Position numbers and translations under genes: made by a program
From: Pachyseris speciosa
Taxonomy: Eukaryota; Cnidaria; Anthozoa; Scleractinia; Pachyseridae
Reading direction: 5' to 3'
DNA: 64,000 bases
Assembly (NCBI GenBank): GCA_016490735.1
Contig: JAEMWC010000385.1
Location: 288,501 to 352,500, forward strand
Notes under the pieces: model-generated
Told to the model about the DNA's origin: nothing
Databases searched by the model: none
What the model saw: the letters and a program-made list of their open reading frames with translations, nothing else
In this document: piece by piece, positions 1 through 10,892 of the stretch
Layout of the letters: each line of letters begins with the position of its first letter
How positions within the stretch are numbered: the first letter of the stretch is position 1

Positions 1-276
1 GGCGTACGAAGACAGGAGGGCAATAGTGGTTGTCCTCCTTAATCACTGCAGTCCAAGCCAATTTCGAGCCACCATGCTGAGTTACATGTACAAGTACTGT
101 TACTACTGGCATTTGATATTTTATTTTATTTTTAGTTTATTTTATCTTTGACAAGTTTTGTCCTTAAATTGGTTATGCAGACCCCCTTACCCAATGAAAC
201 CAAAAATAATAGAGGAGGGAAACACTTGTAATAATTACCTAATAATATTATTGTTAAATTGCCTCTCATTGACCAG

Positions 277-362
277 TGTCCTGCAAAAGGTGCAAGAAGC
301 AAGTGGTGAAGAAGGCTGGTATTTCTGGGCCGCAGAGACAACATCAGAAAATGGGAAAAGAG
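277..362 (+). CDS. UBX-like gene, exon 1 of the visible part
   Basis: A pyrimidine-containing acceptor ending in CAG precedes the exon, and GTATGA follows it. The open frame reads VLQKVQEASGEEGWYFWAAE and continues to NGKR, ending with one extra base (phase 1). This matches the two-base start of the next exon, which restores a valine codon. Upstream exons must lie outside the window. Confidence 0.5.
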
Positions 363-3300
363 GTATGAAAACTTACTAGCAAAGGCTAGTCTGATTTAAT
401 TTCTGTGAAGAACACACATTTTCTGTATGGCCAAATTTTATAGCTTCCCTTTTGTGAATTCAAAGTGAAATGCATGTTACACTAGTCCTTTTTTAAACCA
501 GTTGTTTCTACTGCTAATTTCATTGAATAGCCACATTTCTTTAAGGGGTTTAAACAATTTTGCTATTAATGTGCAATAAAGATTTAAGCACATGCTCAAT
601 TCATAGTTGACAATGGCAGCCATGCTTAAGTGGTGATGGTTCTTTTAATTCGAATTTGAAACAGCATTTATTTATTTATGCTTGGTCACAGGAAATTTTC
701 CTTAGTAAAGTAATACGACAAAATGTAGATGGCAAGTATAATATTGACCAATTGTCAAAATTGTCTATATTATTAATTTTTGCTATATACTTATAAGCAG
801 TTATCAGAGATTAAGGGAGTGCATTTGACATGTGAAATGAAAATCTGTAGTTTGTGAAATGTAAAATTGGTGACAACATTTGACCCTCGTCTATTATTTC
901 TGAAGAGAAAATGTCCAGCCAAAATTGCTAAATGCCAAAAATTCACAAATATTCTTATAAATTTAGATAACCAGAAATGTGACACCAAGGATATTTAAGC
1001 TTTCATTTAGGGCTCACTTGAAAACGCAACACCAACTCCAGTGTTAATCACCCATCAAAAGTCGTACACAAGTCCCTGAGACTTCAATAAAATAGTGCCA
1101 ATAACAAGGCATTTAAATATCATTGTTTGGACGCAGATGAAAGTCAACGTATCTAAATCTAACTTATTTAGGATTGGACTTCCACAGCACAGCCAGTCCA
1201 GCTCGAACGAACTCAAAAACAGAGCGAACATGACTCTTTCCATGACTCATCCTTCAACCAGACAAACAACCTAAGTGATAAACACAGTAACTGATCCTTC
1301 CGACTGTAGACAACATCAGCCATAAACACGCCCCTATCCGATCATTCCAGCTTCCCCTGGTGAATTCTTGACCCCTTCCGACTATTCGCCCCTGAAAAAT
1401 TATGAAAGGGGGATGGTTGCTATTTTGGTCTCCTTACAGGAATGTCTCAAGGAACAAAACGAGGAGTACATTCTCCTTCATCGAACACCATAGCTGACTT
1501 TTTGCTACGAATGATAATTTTCTTTCATAGTGCTTGAGAAGTATGGAAATGGTAGTGATGACGAAGTAATTTTCTTTGTGCCATCTACACAACAAACTCC
1601 AGTGTTTGTTGACCGCATTGATGGTATGTGCATACTGTAAGGTCTTAAATTAATGCTCCCCATAAGGTGTAAAGTTTGTTTTAGACACTCCCCTCTAATA
1701 AATGCAAAGTGTGACTTCAAAAGACCCCCCCCGCCCCAAATCCTTCAACAGCCTGCGTAGCTGGCGGTTTTGTTGGGAAAGAATTGTCTCAAGAACCATA
1801 GAAATATTCCACAGTGTAAAGTCACAATTTATTTAGCAATGCAATGGCATCTTGTTCCATCGCAAGTTCAAAGTACATATAGAGCTCATTTTACTTAATC
1901 TTAATTTCTATAAAGCTCAATATGTCAGCAACTAGCTCTGAGGTTGTCATATCTCAGTAACATCCAGGAATGATGAGACACACTTCATGGTTTTGTTTTC
2001 CACAAACTTTGACAATGAGTTTAAAGTGAAATATATTAACACCTCTCTCACTAAGAAATGCCTCATGTCTATTCAATGCTCTCCCTAGGTCCCCTTAAAT
2101 TTACATGTGATATTCAACCTGACATGAAAGATGTACATTGGTTGTTGTGAAATTTACAGAGAGCAACGTGAACAATGGAGAAAGTTGAGAAGGAAGCAAG
2201 AAAGTGAATTGGAAAAGGTGGCTGCAACTACTCGACAGCGTACTTCCGAGGTAATTAATGGCATTATACAAGAATTCTTGATACATGTTCATTCCTTGGA
2301 TCAGACATTAAGTTTCAATAATTAAATCTAGAGCTTTGAGTTGTCAGCCAGTTCTAATTACTCAAAACTTTTGTTAACTCAGATTTATGTTTTATTTTCA
2401 ACACTTATTGCCAACGAGCCATCCGAGCGAAGACGCTCGGATGGCGAGGCGGCAGCAGAATAGAGCCGCGCAAGAAATGGCAATAGGCAGAAAAATTCTC
2501 GATCGAGCTTCAAAAAGTGTAACCTGATGTAATGTAGATTCCCCTGAGACTTTGGTTTGAGCCAATTGCAACGATGGAACCATTGGAACCAATGAAAAGA
2601 TGTCTTAGATTTTGGTGTTAACCAATCAAAAGGCGGTACTGGGCGCACAAGCGTTCCTTCCCTTTCGTCGCTTGTCTCGCATCTCTGCCTACTGAGATTC
2701 TGTGGGTTTTGGAGGCGTTTGTTCGGCGTTTGTTTGGAGACTTTTCGAGTTCTTGAGGAAAGAACACAGTTGTTCTGTATGGACAAAAAGACACTATAAC
2801 AGTTTCCGTTCCAACAACGCAACGAATTCACGCTTAAGGACAGCGCGGTCAAATACTGTCAAAAATCATTTTACGTTTTGAGGACGCGGTGTACTTCTCG
2901 AGGAAATATCGCATACTGCATTAAAAAAGACAAGGTCAAAAGACATTCAGTTTCATTCGAGGTTACAGCGTTGTGCGTTTTTTCTGCATAAAAATTCCGA
3001 TGCTACAATAACATCTACGTTCATACAATGTATGGCCGTTTCTTCAACGGATCAAGATCGCTGCAGTTCATCGCGGACACTGTCATCAAAAGCGATCAAA
3101 ATTTCAAGAATTAGCGGCCTATTTCTCGACGACAATGCACAGTGTACAAGTAGGCGAATAGCGTAGTCGCTAGCCAGTAGTCGCTTGGCAAGCGTAAGGA
3201 ATTAAAGGCTGGTGCGGTTGATCGAACAAGTTTCCAACGCCGCTCATTATAAACAACCACGAGGACGGAAACAACACATGGTAGCTTATCGAAAATCTCT

Positions 3301-5166
3301 CCTGGCCTTTGAAATAAATAAATCGACAAACGTTCGATGGGAACACTAGAAAAACTCCGAGGAAACATCCCAAGTGAAATACGTGTATAATTTGAATAGA
3401 AACGTCGACGAGATGATCTTCACTCTTCGGCCAAAAACATCGAATTAAAAATAGACTTGACAGACAACGCGCGTGAGAACAGAAAATTTGCATACTATAA
3501 CGAATTACACACATTTGTGTCTCTAGTTTGGAGGAGTTACATTGTAAAATTTATTCCTAAGAATGGTCGAAGAAAACCCTGTTTCAACGAAATAAAGTTA
3601 CGAACGAGCACCATTAAGAGTGAACATTAATTGGTACCGGCCACATGTACTGACACCTGCGCGTATCGAATGTCACGTTAAAATTATGCGTGTCTGTGAC
3701 AAAAACATGCAACACTCAGATAAACTTCAGAGGTTGGCCAAGTTTTCTTCATCGAACATTTGTTACTTATTGCGAGATATTGTAGTGGTGTGGTCAGTCC
3801 TTGGCCAATGTTCTTTCTCAAGCGTTGATTTTTGCGAATCGCGGCCCATCTGTCAGTTGTAATGCACATGTCATCGGCTTCCCCGTGGGGTCGACCCCCG
3901 GGCCTACCAGGGAGATATGTGGGGGAATATAAGGAGATGGATGTGATTCTTTTCCCGAGGGTTGGGGAAAATCTTGACATTGTTTTACGATCAAAGATTA
4001 GAGGGTGGGGGAAATCACAAGTTTGAAAAGGATGTCACGGGCATTATCAGCTGAGAGACACCTCACCCAGGGGGCTTTGTCTTGCGAGATTCCCCAACCC
4101 CCCGGGGAAATTCCTCAAGTTTGCTTGACTGATTTTACAATCCCCCTGGTTAGCCCGGGGGTCGACCCCACGGGGAAGCCGATGACATGTGCATAAGAAG
4201 TTCGCATATTTAGAAACATCGCGTACTGAAAGACTACTCTTGCATCGTTTGCGTTCCTTCGAGTAGCTGAAGGAATATGTAAACGATGTGGACGAGCATT
4301 TTGTAATTGCTCCAAGCTGCTTTTCAAGATGTGATCCCGATTTGCTCGAAAGGTCTATCGAGTGATCAGTCGAGCGACAAGCTCATTATCTCTGATCTTC
4401 CGAGACGCGAACCTCGACTCGATTCTCAATAGCTGAGCCTCGATAACTCGCAGGAATCGAGGAACGAGGATCGAGTCAAGACTCGAAAGGAACCGGTACT
4501 GTAGGTGAAAGTTGTGAACTCAAAGGCATGGTACGTTTTGTCGGTCATCATTTCACAATAGCTGTAAATAATCACAGTGAATGGATGTATGTAGATGATT
4601 TGAGTGTTTCAGTGTTGGCACTCTATCGATAGGTATACCTAGTAGGTAACTGAAGAGGACAAAAGTGAAGAGGTACTACTATATTTGATTTACTGTTGTT
4701 GATTTTTTGCTTTTGTATAAGCTACACACTGTTTACTGTCTGATACGTGCCAATTTTCACAAAATGGCAAACAATTACAGGTATGCTGGATAAGAGAATA
4801 AAAGTAAATCATAATTACAATGCCCTTTTTATGCAATTGCATAAAGAAAGCTGACCACTGGGAATGGTTTTTTTTTAACTAACAGTTACTGGTTAATGTT
4901 CCATGGCCAGAACAAACTAGTTGTTCCCATATTACCTGGTGTAGTGTATACAGTCATGTATTCTAAATTTAAATACCCAGGAGACAATCTACAATGTATG
5001 AAATGGTACTAGTTTACAAGAAACCATATAATTATCGTCAACTTTAAAATGAATGGCATATGCGATTGAGTTTTTATGTAGATTCTTTTCATTTTCTTTA
5101 TCATGTGAGCCACTGTGAACTCTAATGAATACAGCTATAACAACGCAATATAACAGTGCCATTTCT

Positions 5167-5197
<31 letters not shown>

Positions 5198-5313
5198 GCC
5201 TAGTGCTCATCTTTTCATGTGACAATTACTTTTCATTCGTATGAAAATGACTTTAATTTGGATGTGAATGAAAACTAATTTTCATATGAAAAGATGAGTA
5301 CTTATACTAGGAA

Positions 5314-5352
<39 letters not shown>

Positions 5353-8300
5353 TTATTTAATGTATCAAATGGGTAGAAAAATCTCAGTCAAAAATGGGTT
5401 TATTCATTTTAACCTCTTGACATGTACATGAGAACTAGATGGTTTAGAAACAATGGGGAGAGGCAAAACTTGATTCTCACACCAATGAAAGAACTAGATG
5501 GACCAAGAGCCAGTCTTGTAAATGAATGGCACTGTGATGAGTTCTTAGCAAGAGTTTCAATAAAAGCTGGTTACTGGTGGTCTACTGCCGCATATAGGGC
5601 CTTGTAACGTCGTCTGTTAAGATTGTATTAATATGATTTATCATAAAAATTATCATAGACAGCACTCTTTCCAATTCCCAGAATTCTGGAAATTGTATTT
5701 CCAGACTTCTAGATTTCAAAGACCCCCTAAGTTAAAGGAACCTTGGCCCCTATCATGGTCACATATATGGCCACTTATTCCAACACCGGCAGCCACTTAT
5801 GAAAAAAGCTATTTTAACCCTGCCTTAGATAGATCCTTTTTATTCTCTTTTTCAAGAGACCTGAGACGGATTTGGAGGAGAAAGGGAAGGAGGTGTGTAT
5901 ATGCTTAACAACCAATACAGCTATTAATAACAATGCACTAACATAATTAAATGGATAGAAAAAATTCAGTCAAAAATGAGTTACTTTATATCCATTTTAA
6001 CCTTTAGGCATTTAGATAGATTTATGAGCAGTAACAAAACTTGATACTCATATTGAGGAGGGAACTGTGTGGACCAACAGCCAGCTTGTAATCTCTAGTA
6101 TCATGAAAATTGTGATTCTGCCCTTTTAACAATAGTTCCCTTCTTGTAAAAACATTGATGATATAATTATTTGTATTGATATAAATGAAAAGCTATCGGC
6201 ATGCTGATAAGCTGAGAACACTCCAATCATAATGATATTTCTATGGGCTAGCTCTGGCAATTGTTTTTAGTCTTTGACTTTTACTCGACAGCTGTTCTTA
6301 ATTATTCCAAATTGCACTCGAACTCATTTGATTACCTAATGTATATAAATAGAACAGAAATTTACTTGACAGAAGGAAATCAGGGAGGCCAGATTGGCGA
6401 GGATGTCCGAGGAGCCAACCCAGGGACACACAGTTCGTGTTAGGACACAAAAAGGAGTGATGTCAAGAATGTTTGGCTTGACATCGCACTATCAGGTGTG
6501 CACAAAGTTACAGAAATGTTGAAACTGGTTTCACTAATCTCACATTATTTGCATCAATGTACATGCATGTGTGCACCTAAAGCATCCCAACATCGAGCCT
6601 GAGATGACCATCAGTGAGCCATCTTTTGCTTTGACTGTGATACACTGTACTTAGATTGCAAGACAATATATTATATTATATGGTAGGAAAAAGAAGAGTA
6701 TAAGTCAGCTATGAAGCGACTACTAGACTTAGTTAAACCTACAACAGAAGCAGTTTAGTAAGCCAAAAATTGAAGGGCTGAGAGCATAAACAAAGTACGA
6801 GTAGTTTTAGGTCGTTTTTTGATTTTGCTCAGAAATGAAATAAATTTTTGCATGTGAGTGACCTGCAAGCAATTTGATTGAAAAACATTGTCCTTTTTTT
6901 TTCACTGATTTTGTTTCATTTTCGAGCAAAGTCGAAAAACATCCTAAAATTACACATAGGTTGTTTATGCTCTCAGCACTTCACTTACTTTTTTTTTTGT
7001 ATACGTATTAATATTCATGCGCAAATTGAATTACCTGAAGGCATGTGAAATGATGGATGGGAAGAAAGGATTGTTTGACAGTTTGACATATTATACTATA
7101 CGTTTGGCAGTTAAAACGTCGATTTAAGTTTTATTGATAGGAAATTTATGTGGCTGTGAGGTGTCGATCGCTAGCATGATTTAATGGAAACTCGCCAGCC
7201 TGGTGGTTGAAAGACGTCATTATGTCTGGAGACCTGCAAGTCAGATACTTCTGAAAGAAGTCAGTGGTGTTTCTCTGTGCTTGCCAAATGCGAAGAGATT
7301 TAAGTTGAGTCCCGGAACAAATCGGCGTTTTGCAGTACAGAGTACTGAGCCAGGCGGGACAGTTTGAAAGCAACTCTGATCGTAAAACTGGCCCATAGTT
7401 GGCAGTCTTCCCCATTTGCCAAAGGTTGCCATGCTAGAAATTTGGAAAGGAGGGTTGCTTTTGACTTAGACGAAAAAGTCTGATGTTTGAAGATGTGACC
7501 TCATTCGAGAGGCCATTTGATGCCCACAATTCATTGCAACCACAGAGGGCGCTGTCACCTTGAAAAGTTCTTGCGGGGACTGAAAATGAAATTCGCTAGG
7601 TTGCGGTCAAAAAATTTTCACTTCGGAAACATTACGGAAAATTCATCTAAGAGTAGGAAATCGGCATGTCGAGAAAATTACACATAGGTTGTTTATGCTC
7701 TCAGCCCTTCAATTATTAACACTTGTTATAAAGTAGCTGAAGAGGAGTGGAATGCTGATCAAAATTAGCGATTCTTTTAAAGATCATTGTCAAGTGTAGT
7801 GGTTGAAGAATGTACTGGACAATGTTACAACTGACCACCGACAGAATTGATTAAGTACTGACAAAACATTATATGAACTAAATAATTATAAAAATGTTAT
7901 GGTGTTAGCCAGCAGTGAACTGTCAGAATTCAACTTTTTCACGCTAGCGTAAGCTCGTCTTTTTTTTTCTTCTGTTTATTGATTGTTTATTGATATTCAA
8001 GTAACAGTTACAAAATAAATAAAAAAAATTACACATAAACACACATATCAATTTCCTCTGCTCGCATATAACTTAGCTAATCGAGGCAGGCAGAGGAAAA
8101 CAAACATAAACACTAATTTCAGTCTTGGAATGATCGGTAAGCAGGAATTTTCATACCTATGATTTCAGGAGGTGTATGACTGGATTGGTGCCCAAAATGA
8201 AGTGCCAATACATTTCACCCTGCACTCATGCAGGGGCAGTGATGCAGTACTACGACACGATGATGCCATCTTAGCAGATGAGACTGTCAATCTAACAGAA

Positions 8301-10892
8301 CGTGTAAGTGGAACCCTTTTATGTGTATTTTATAAAAATGTTAAATGCCAACTTACTTATTGAGAATTATTTTATACATCATCAGATGATCCACTCATAT
8401 GCTGTCTATCATAAATGATATAAAATTGCAACACAAATAATTATCTTACCAACATCTTTACTTATTGTTATTGGATTACTATATGGTGTCACTAATTAAG
8501 AGCAGTCTGTTATAAACAACTTAAAGCAAAGCGATGAAAAGACAATGATATAAATACATGTAGATAAAGGTTTGTTTTAATAGATAACAGTGCAAACATT
8601 AAAACACTGACGTTAGCTCTACCCCACCGACCCCCACTCCCCCTCCAACAAAAATTAAACAATATGTTAACCAGCCTCTCTCAAAAAATCCCTGCAGGAT
8701 GAACAGGAGGTGACTGCAATGCTGAAAGACCAGGTGAGGGACTATTTGTTAGTATGATTTGGGAAAGGGAAAGGGGTGGTGTACTGACTGGTGGTATTTG
8801 GGAACTGTATTGTAAGTATTATAAGTACTGTAAATATTGTAAGCAGCATATTCTTTGTTTTGTGGTGAGAGTAATTAAAAGTCATTAAAAAAAACCAAAA
8901 GGGAATCTCATGTCTTAGAAAGGAGGACAGCTATTAGAGAATAGTTAAAGGCTTTTCATTACAAAAACAGGCATGCAATTAAGGGGCTTATAGAGCGTTT
9001 CAGTCACACAAGTAAAAAATAAATACATCAACCATTCAAAAGATAACGTCAAGAAATTGTGATGTTATAGAAAAGTAATAAATAAACAACATGTTAAAGT
9101 GTCAGGGCAGTGTGATATCCTGTACTCGAGTTATTTGGCAAAATGTACCACTCAAAATTATAGTGTTTTGTATGGAAACGCCATCTTGGCATCCCTCTGA
9201 GGAACACCGAGATGGCGACCAGAAACAAGTTAAAACATTTTTCTCACTTAAGCTACCTCAAAGGCTTTGTTCTCTCGTCTACATCTGCAGTTATTAATTG
9301 ACAACGCTTTCGCATCAAATCATCTCTATTGAGCTTTCAAACATTCACATAGATGCTTCTCTTACCATGTCGGCTTTTCAACCCTCAAAAACACACAGTG
9401 AATCGATGTTTTCATGCAAGTGCTTGTGCGCAGACATCCTTATGTCACGCACTGTGAAAAACTCTCAAATTCGAACTGCTGAAAACATCCAAGCAGATAA
9501 AATCTAAAATGTCTTTCATGTGACGAAGATAAAAATGCAAGCGTCTGTATACTTTTGAATTTTAGTTTTTTATGTCATCACGTGAAAACCTTCTATTAGA
9601 GGGGTTGGAGTTAAGAAACATGACATAATAGCTCTTTTGAGCTCTTTCCTTTACTTACCCCTCCTCTGTAATGAAACCATTCCCCTCACAAGATAAATTT
9701 TGCAACAAGCTTCTGCCCTCCCCCACTCTGCATTTTGCCCCCCCCCCCCTCCCCTTCCTGCCCACTCTGTAGACAAATATCAAAACTGTCTTCTGTGAAC
9801 AGGCTCTTCATGGGCTAGGACCTTGTGACCAGGGTCTTAGGAATGTAACCTTACATGACTGGGTTCCTAATTGAGCCAGGTTTTCTGTGACCAGGCTTTT
9901 CGTGGGCCAGGACCTTTGTGACCAGGTTCTTAGGAATGTAACCTTAGATGACTGGGTCCCTAATTGAGCCAGGTTTTCTGTGACCAGGCTTTTCGTGGGC
10001 CAGGACCTTTGTGACCAGGTTCTTAGGAATGTAACCTTAGATGACTGGGTTCCTAATTGAGCCAGGTTTTCTGTGACCAGGCTTTTCATGGGCCAGGACC
10101 TTTGTGACCAGGTTCTTAGGAATGTAACCTTAGATGACTGGGTTCCTAATTGAGCCAGGTTTTCTGTGACCAGGCTTTTCATGGGCCAGGACCTTTGTGA
10201 CCAGGTTCTTAGGAATGTATCCTTAGATGACTGGGTTCCTAAATGAGCCAGGTCTTCTGTGACCAGGCTCTTCATGGGCCAGGACCTTTGTGACCAGGCT
10301 CTTAGGAACATAACCGCGACAGAAGGGGTTGCAAACTGAGAATGACTTTGATAGAAGTTACTTTTAGGGCACATGGCATGAACTTCAAAAAGACAGAGTC
10401 CTTATTTTTACTTTTTTTTTAATTTAAACACTTTTCCAATTCACAAAGCAAAACATTGGGAAATAGACTCAAGGGTTGTGTACAGATTATAGTGTGATGT
10501 GTTGGACCAGGATTGACGCGACCATCAGTTTATACTTGTAACTGGCATTTTATAACCCTAAGGCTAACACTTATACTAAAACTAATGCTTTAAAGTGTCA
10601 GTTATGAAATAAATTTGATGGTGGCTGATTTGTTTCAACTTTAACAACGAGTGACTTTTAAGCAAATCGAATGTCTTTCAACGCACTGGAAGACATTTAT
10701 ATTTAAATCACTGGAAATTGTAGACGCTAGGGGAGTATGCTACTCACACCAGGTTTGTCGGAAATAATTCTGTTCAGGTAGGCCTTGTGTGAGTGGCATA
10801 CTTCCCTTCCCTCTTTTTTTACTTGCAGGTTTCTTTCAAGGGAAATTCTGGTCATGACGGGTTCATGGAGGATTTGTCAGAAACTGTAGTGG
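277..10892 (+). CDS. Multi-exon gene with UBX/ubiquitin-like domain (partial, overview)
   Basis: Eight short open segments bounded by AG and GT sites lie at 277-362, 1531-1623, 2162-2250, 5857-5892, 6373-6495, 8169-8303, 8698-8733 and 10829-10892. Their phases chain: exon 1 ends in phase 1 and exon 2 starts with two bases, exon 2 ends in phase 1 and exon 3 can start with two bases, and exons 3 to 7 are phase 0. The product reads as a W/F-rich segment, a basic coiled-coil-like helix, then HTVRVRTQKG plus VYDWIGAQNEVPIHFTL, a layout I associate with UBX/ubiquitin-like folds in cnidarian multi-domain (G2E3/HECT-like) proteins. The family call is memory-based inference. The start codon and the 3' exons are not in view. 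Other exons may be missing. Confidence 0.5.
1531..1623 (+). CDS. UBX-like gene, exon 2
   Basis: The acceptor is TTTCATAG and the donor is GTATGT. The frame contains LEKYGNGSDDEVIFFVPS and PVFVDRID. It begins with two bases and ends in phase 1, fitting both neighbours. The composition (acidic stretch followed by hydrophobic strands) looks like a folded domain. Confidence 0.6.
2162..2250 (+). CDS. UBX-like gene, exon 3 (basic helix)
   Basis: The frame EQREQWRKLRRKQESELEK followed by VAATTRQRTSE ends at a GTAATT donor in phase 0. It is strongly charged and helix-forming, probably a linker helix or coiled coil. Phase compatibility with exon 2 requires the second of two overlapping AG acceptors (bases 2160-2161), so the start is uncertain by two bases. 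Confidence 0.5.
2251..3862. other. Intronic stretch with one strong hairpin, no gene seen
   Basis: No spliceable open frame or recognised repeat was found apart from the perfect hairpin at 2419-2444. Short minus-strand frames near 2385-2852 and 3111-3514 lack codon structure or recognisable motifs. Confidence 0.4.
2419..2444. repeat. Perfect 11-bp hairpin with 4-base loop
   Basis: CCATCCGAGCG and its exact reverse complement are separated by AAGA. It sits in a GC-richer patch of an otherwise AT-rich intron. It may be the end of a dispersed repeat or a structural element; no partner copy was seen in the window. Confidence 0.6.
3863..4193. mobile_element. PIF/Harbinger-like MITE (331 bp)
   Basis: The left end TGCACATGTCATCGGCTTCC is repeated in inverted orientation at the right end, and the inverted repeat continues for about 50 bp including the GGGGTCGACCCC core. 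TAA lies directly outside both ends, which fits the 3-bp TWA target duplication of PIF/Harbinger elements. It has no coding capacity, so it is non-autonomous. It lies in an intron of the UBX-like gene. Confidence 0.75.
5159..5351. repeat. Imperfect 193-bp palindrome
   Basis: The segment starting CCATTTCTGAATTACC and running through CTCTTTTTCAAAGCG is repeated in inverse at 5262-5351. The inner halves also pair, around TTTTCATATGAAAA-like cores. The whole can form a long hairpin and is probably a short inverted-repeat transposon relic. Confidence 0.7.
5385..6095 (+). repeat. Two diverged direct repeats within an intron
   Basis: Roughly 130-140 bp at 5385-5520 (AAATCTCAGTCAAAAATGGG through GAGCCAGTCTTGTA) recur in diverged form at 5957-6092. 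The small frame at 5422-5607 falls in the first copy and is open only there, so I do not read it as a gene. Confidence 0.5.
5857..5892 (+). CDS. UBX-like gene, possible 12-codon exon 4
   Basis: A strong polypyrimidine tract ending in CAAG precedes AGACCTGAGACGG, and the donor is GTGTGT. It encodes RPETDLEEKGKE in phase 0 at both ends, compatible with exon 3 and with the exon at 6373. A very short acidic microexon is plausible, but transcript support is needed. Confidence 0.4.
6373..6495 (+). CDS. UBX-like gene, exon 5 (first strands of the ubiquitin-like domain)
   Basis: The acceptor is TTGACAG and the donor is GTGTGC; 41 codons are open, phase 0 at both ends. The frame reads KEIREARLARMSEEPTQGHT then VRVRTQKGVMSRMFGLTSHYQ. 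The E-rich helix followed by a beta hairpin (TVRVRTQKG) is what the start of a UBX fold looks like. It continues directly into the exon at 8169. Confidence 0.6.
6770..7712. mobile_element. TIR element or nested relic, about 940 bp
   Basis: TTGAAGGGCTGAGAGCATAA at 6770 occurs inverted at the right end (7693-7712), and a further inverted copy lies at about 6957-6985. The near-repeat ATTACACATAGGTTGTTTAT is shared by the two right-hand copies. The interior has no transposase. The structure suggests either one element with a nested copy or a small element plus a solo end. No clean target duplication was seen. Confidence 0.5.
8169..8303 (+). CDS. UBX-like gene, exon 6 (domain core)
   Basis: The acceptor is GATTTCAG and the donor is GTAAGT; 45 codons, phase 0. 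The frame has VYDWIGAQNEVPIHFTLHS and continues to AILADETVNLTER. The V/LYDW(I/V)G plus PIHFTL pattern resembles the strand-helix-strand of UBX/ubiquitin-like domains. This is the best-supported exon of the gene. Confidence 0.65.
8698..8733 (+). CDS. UBX-like gene, exon 7 (12 codons)
   Basis: CCTGCAG precedes GATGAACAGGAGG and the donor is GTGAGG. It encodes DEQEVTAMLKDQ in phase 0 at both ends, in register with the preceding exon. The small size and the acidic/helical content fit a linker. Confidence 0.5.
9776..10318. repeat. 93-bp minisatellite, about 5.7 copies
   Basis: The GAATGTAACC motif recurs at 9841, 9934, 10027, 10120 and 10213, exactly 93 bp apart, with a diverged last copy near 10305. 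Each unit contains internal TGTGACCAGG repeats. Because 93 is a multiple of three, the minus strand keeps a 188-codon open frame (9808-10374) made of 31-residue units containing FLRTWSQRSWPMKSLVTEN. No splice or promoter context supports translation. Confidence 0.85.
10829..10892 (+). CDS. UBX-like gene, exon 8 (last one seen)
   Basis: A T-rich tract and ACTTGCAG precede GTTTCTTTCAAGGG, and the donor is GTATGT. The frame VSFKGNSGHDGFMEDLSETV ends in phase 1. It is compatible with phase-0 entry from the exon at 8698. The continuation was not found with confidence. Confidence 0.5.
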
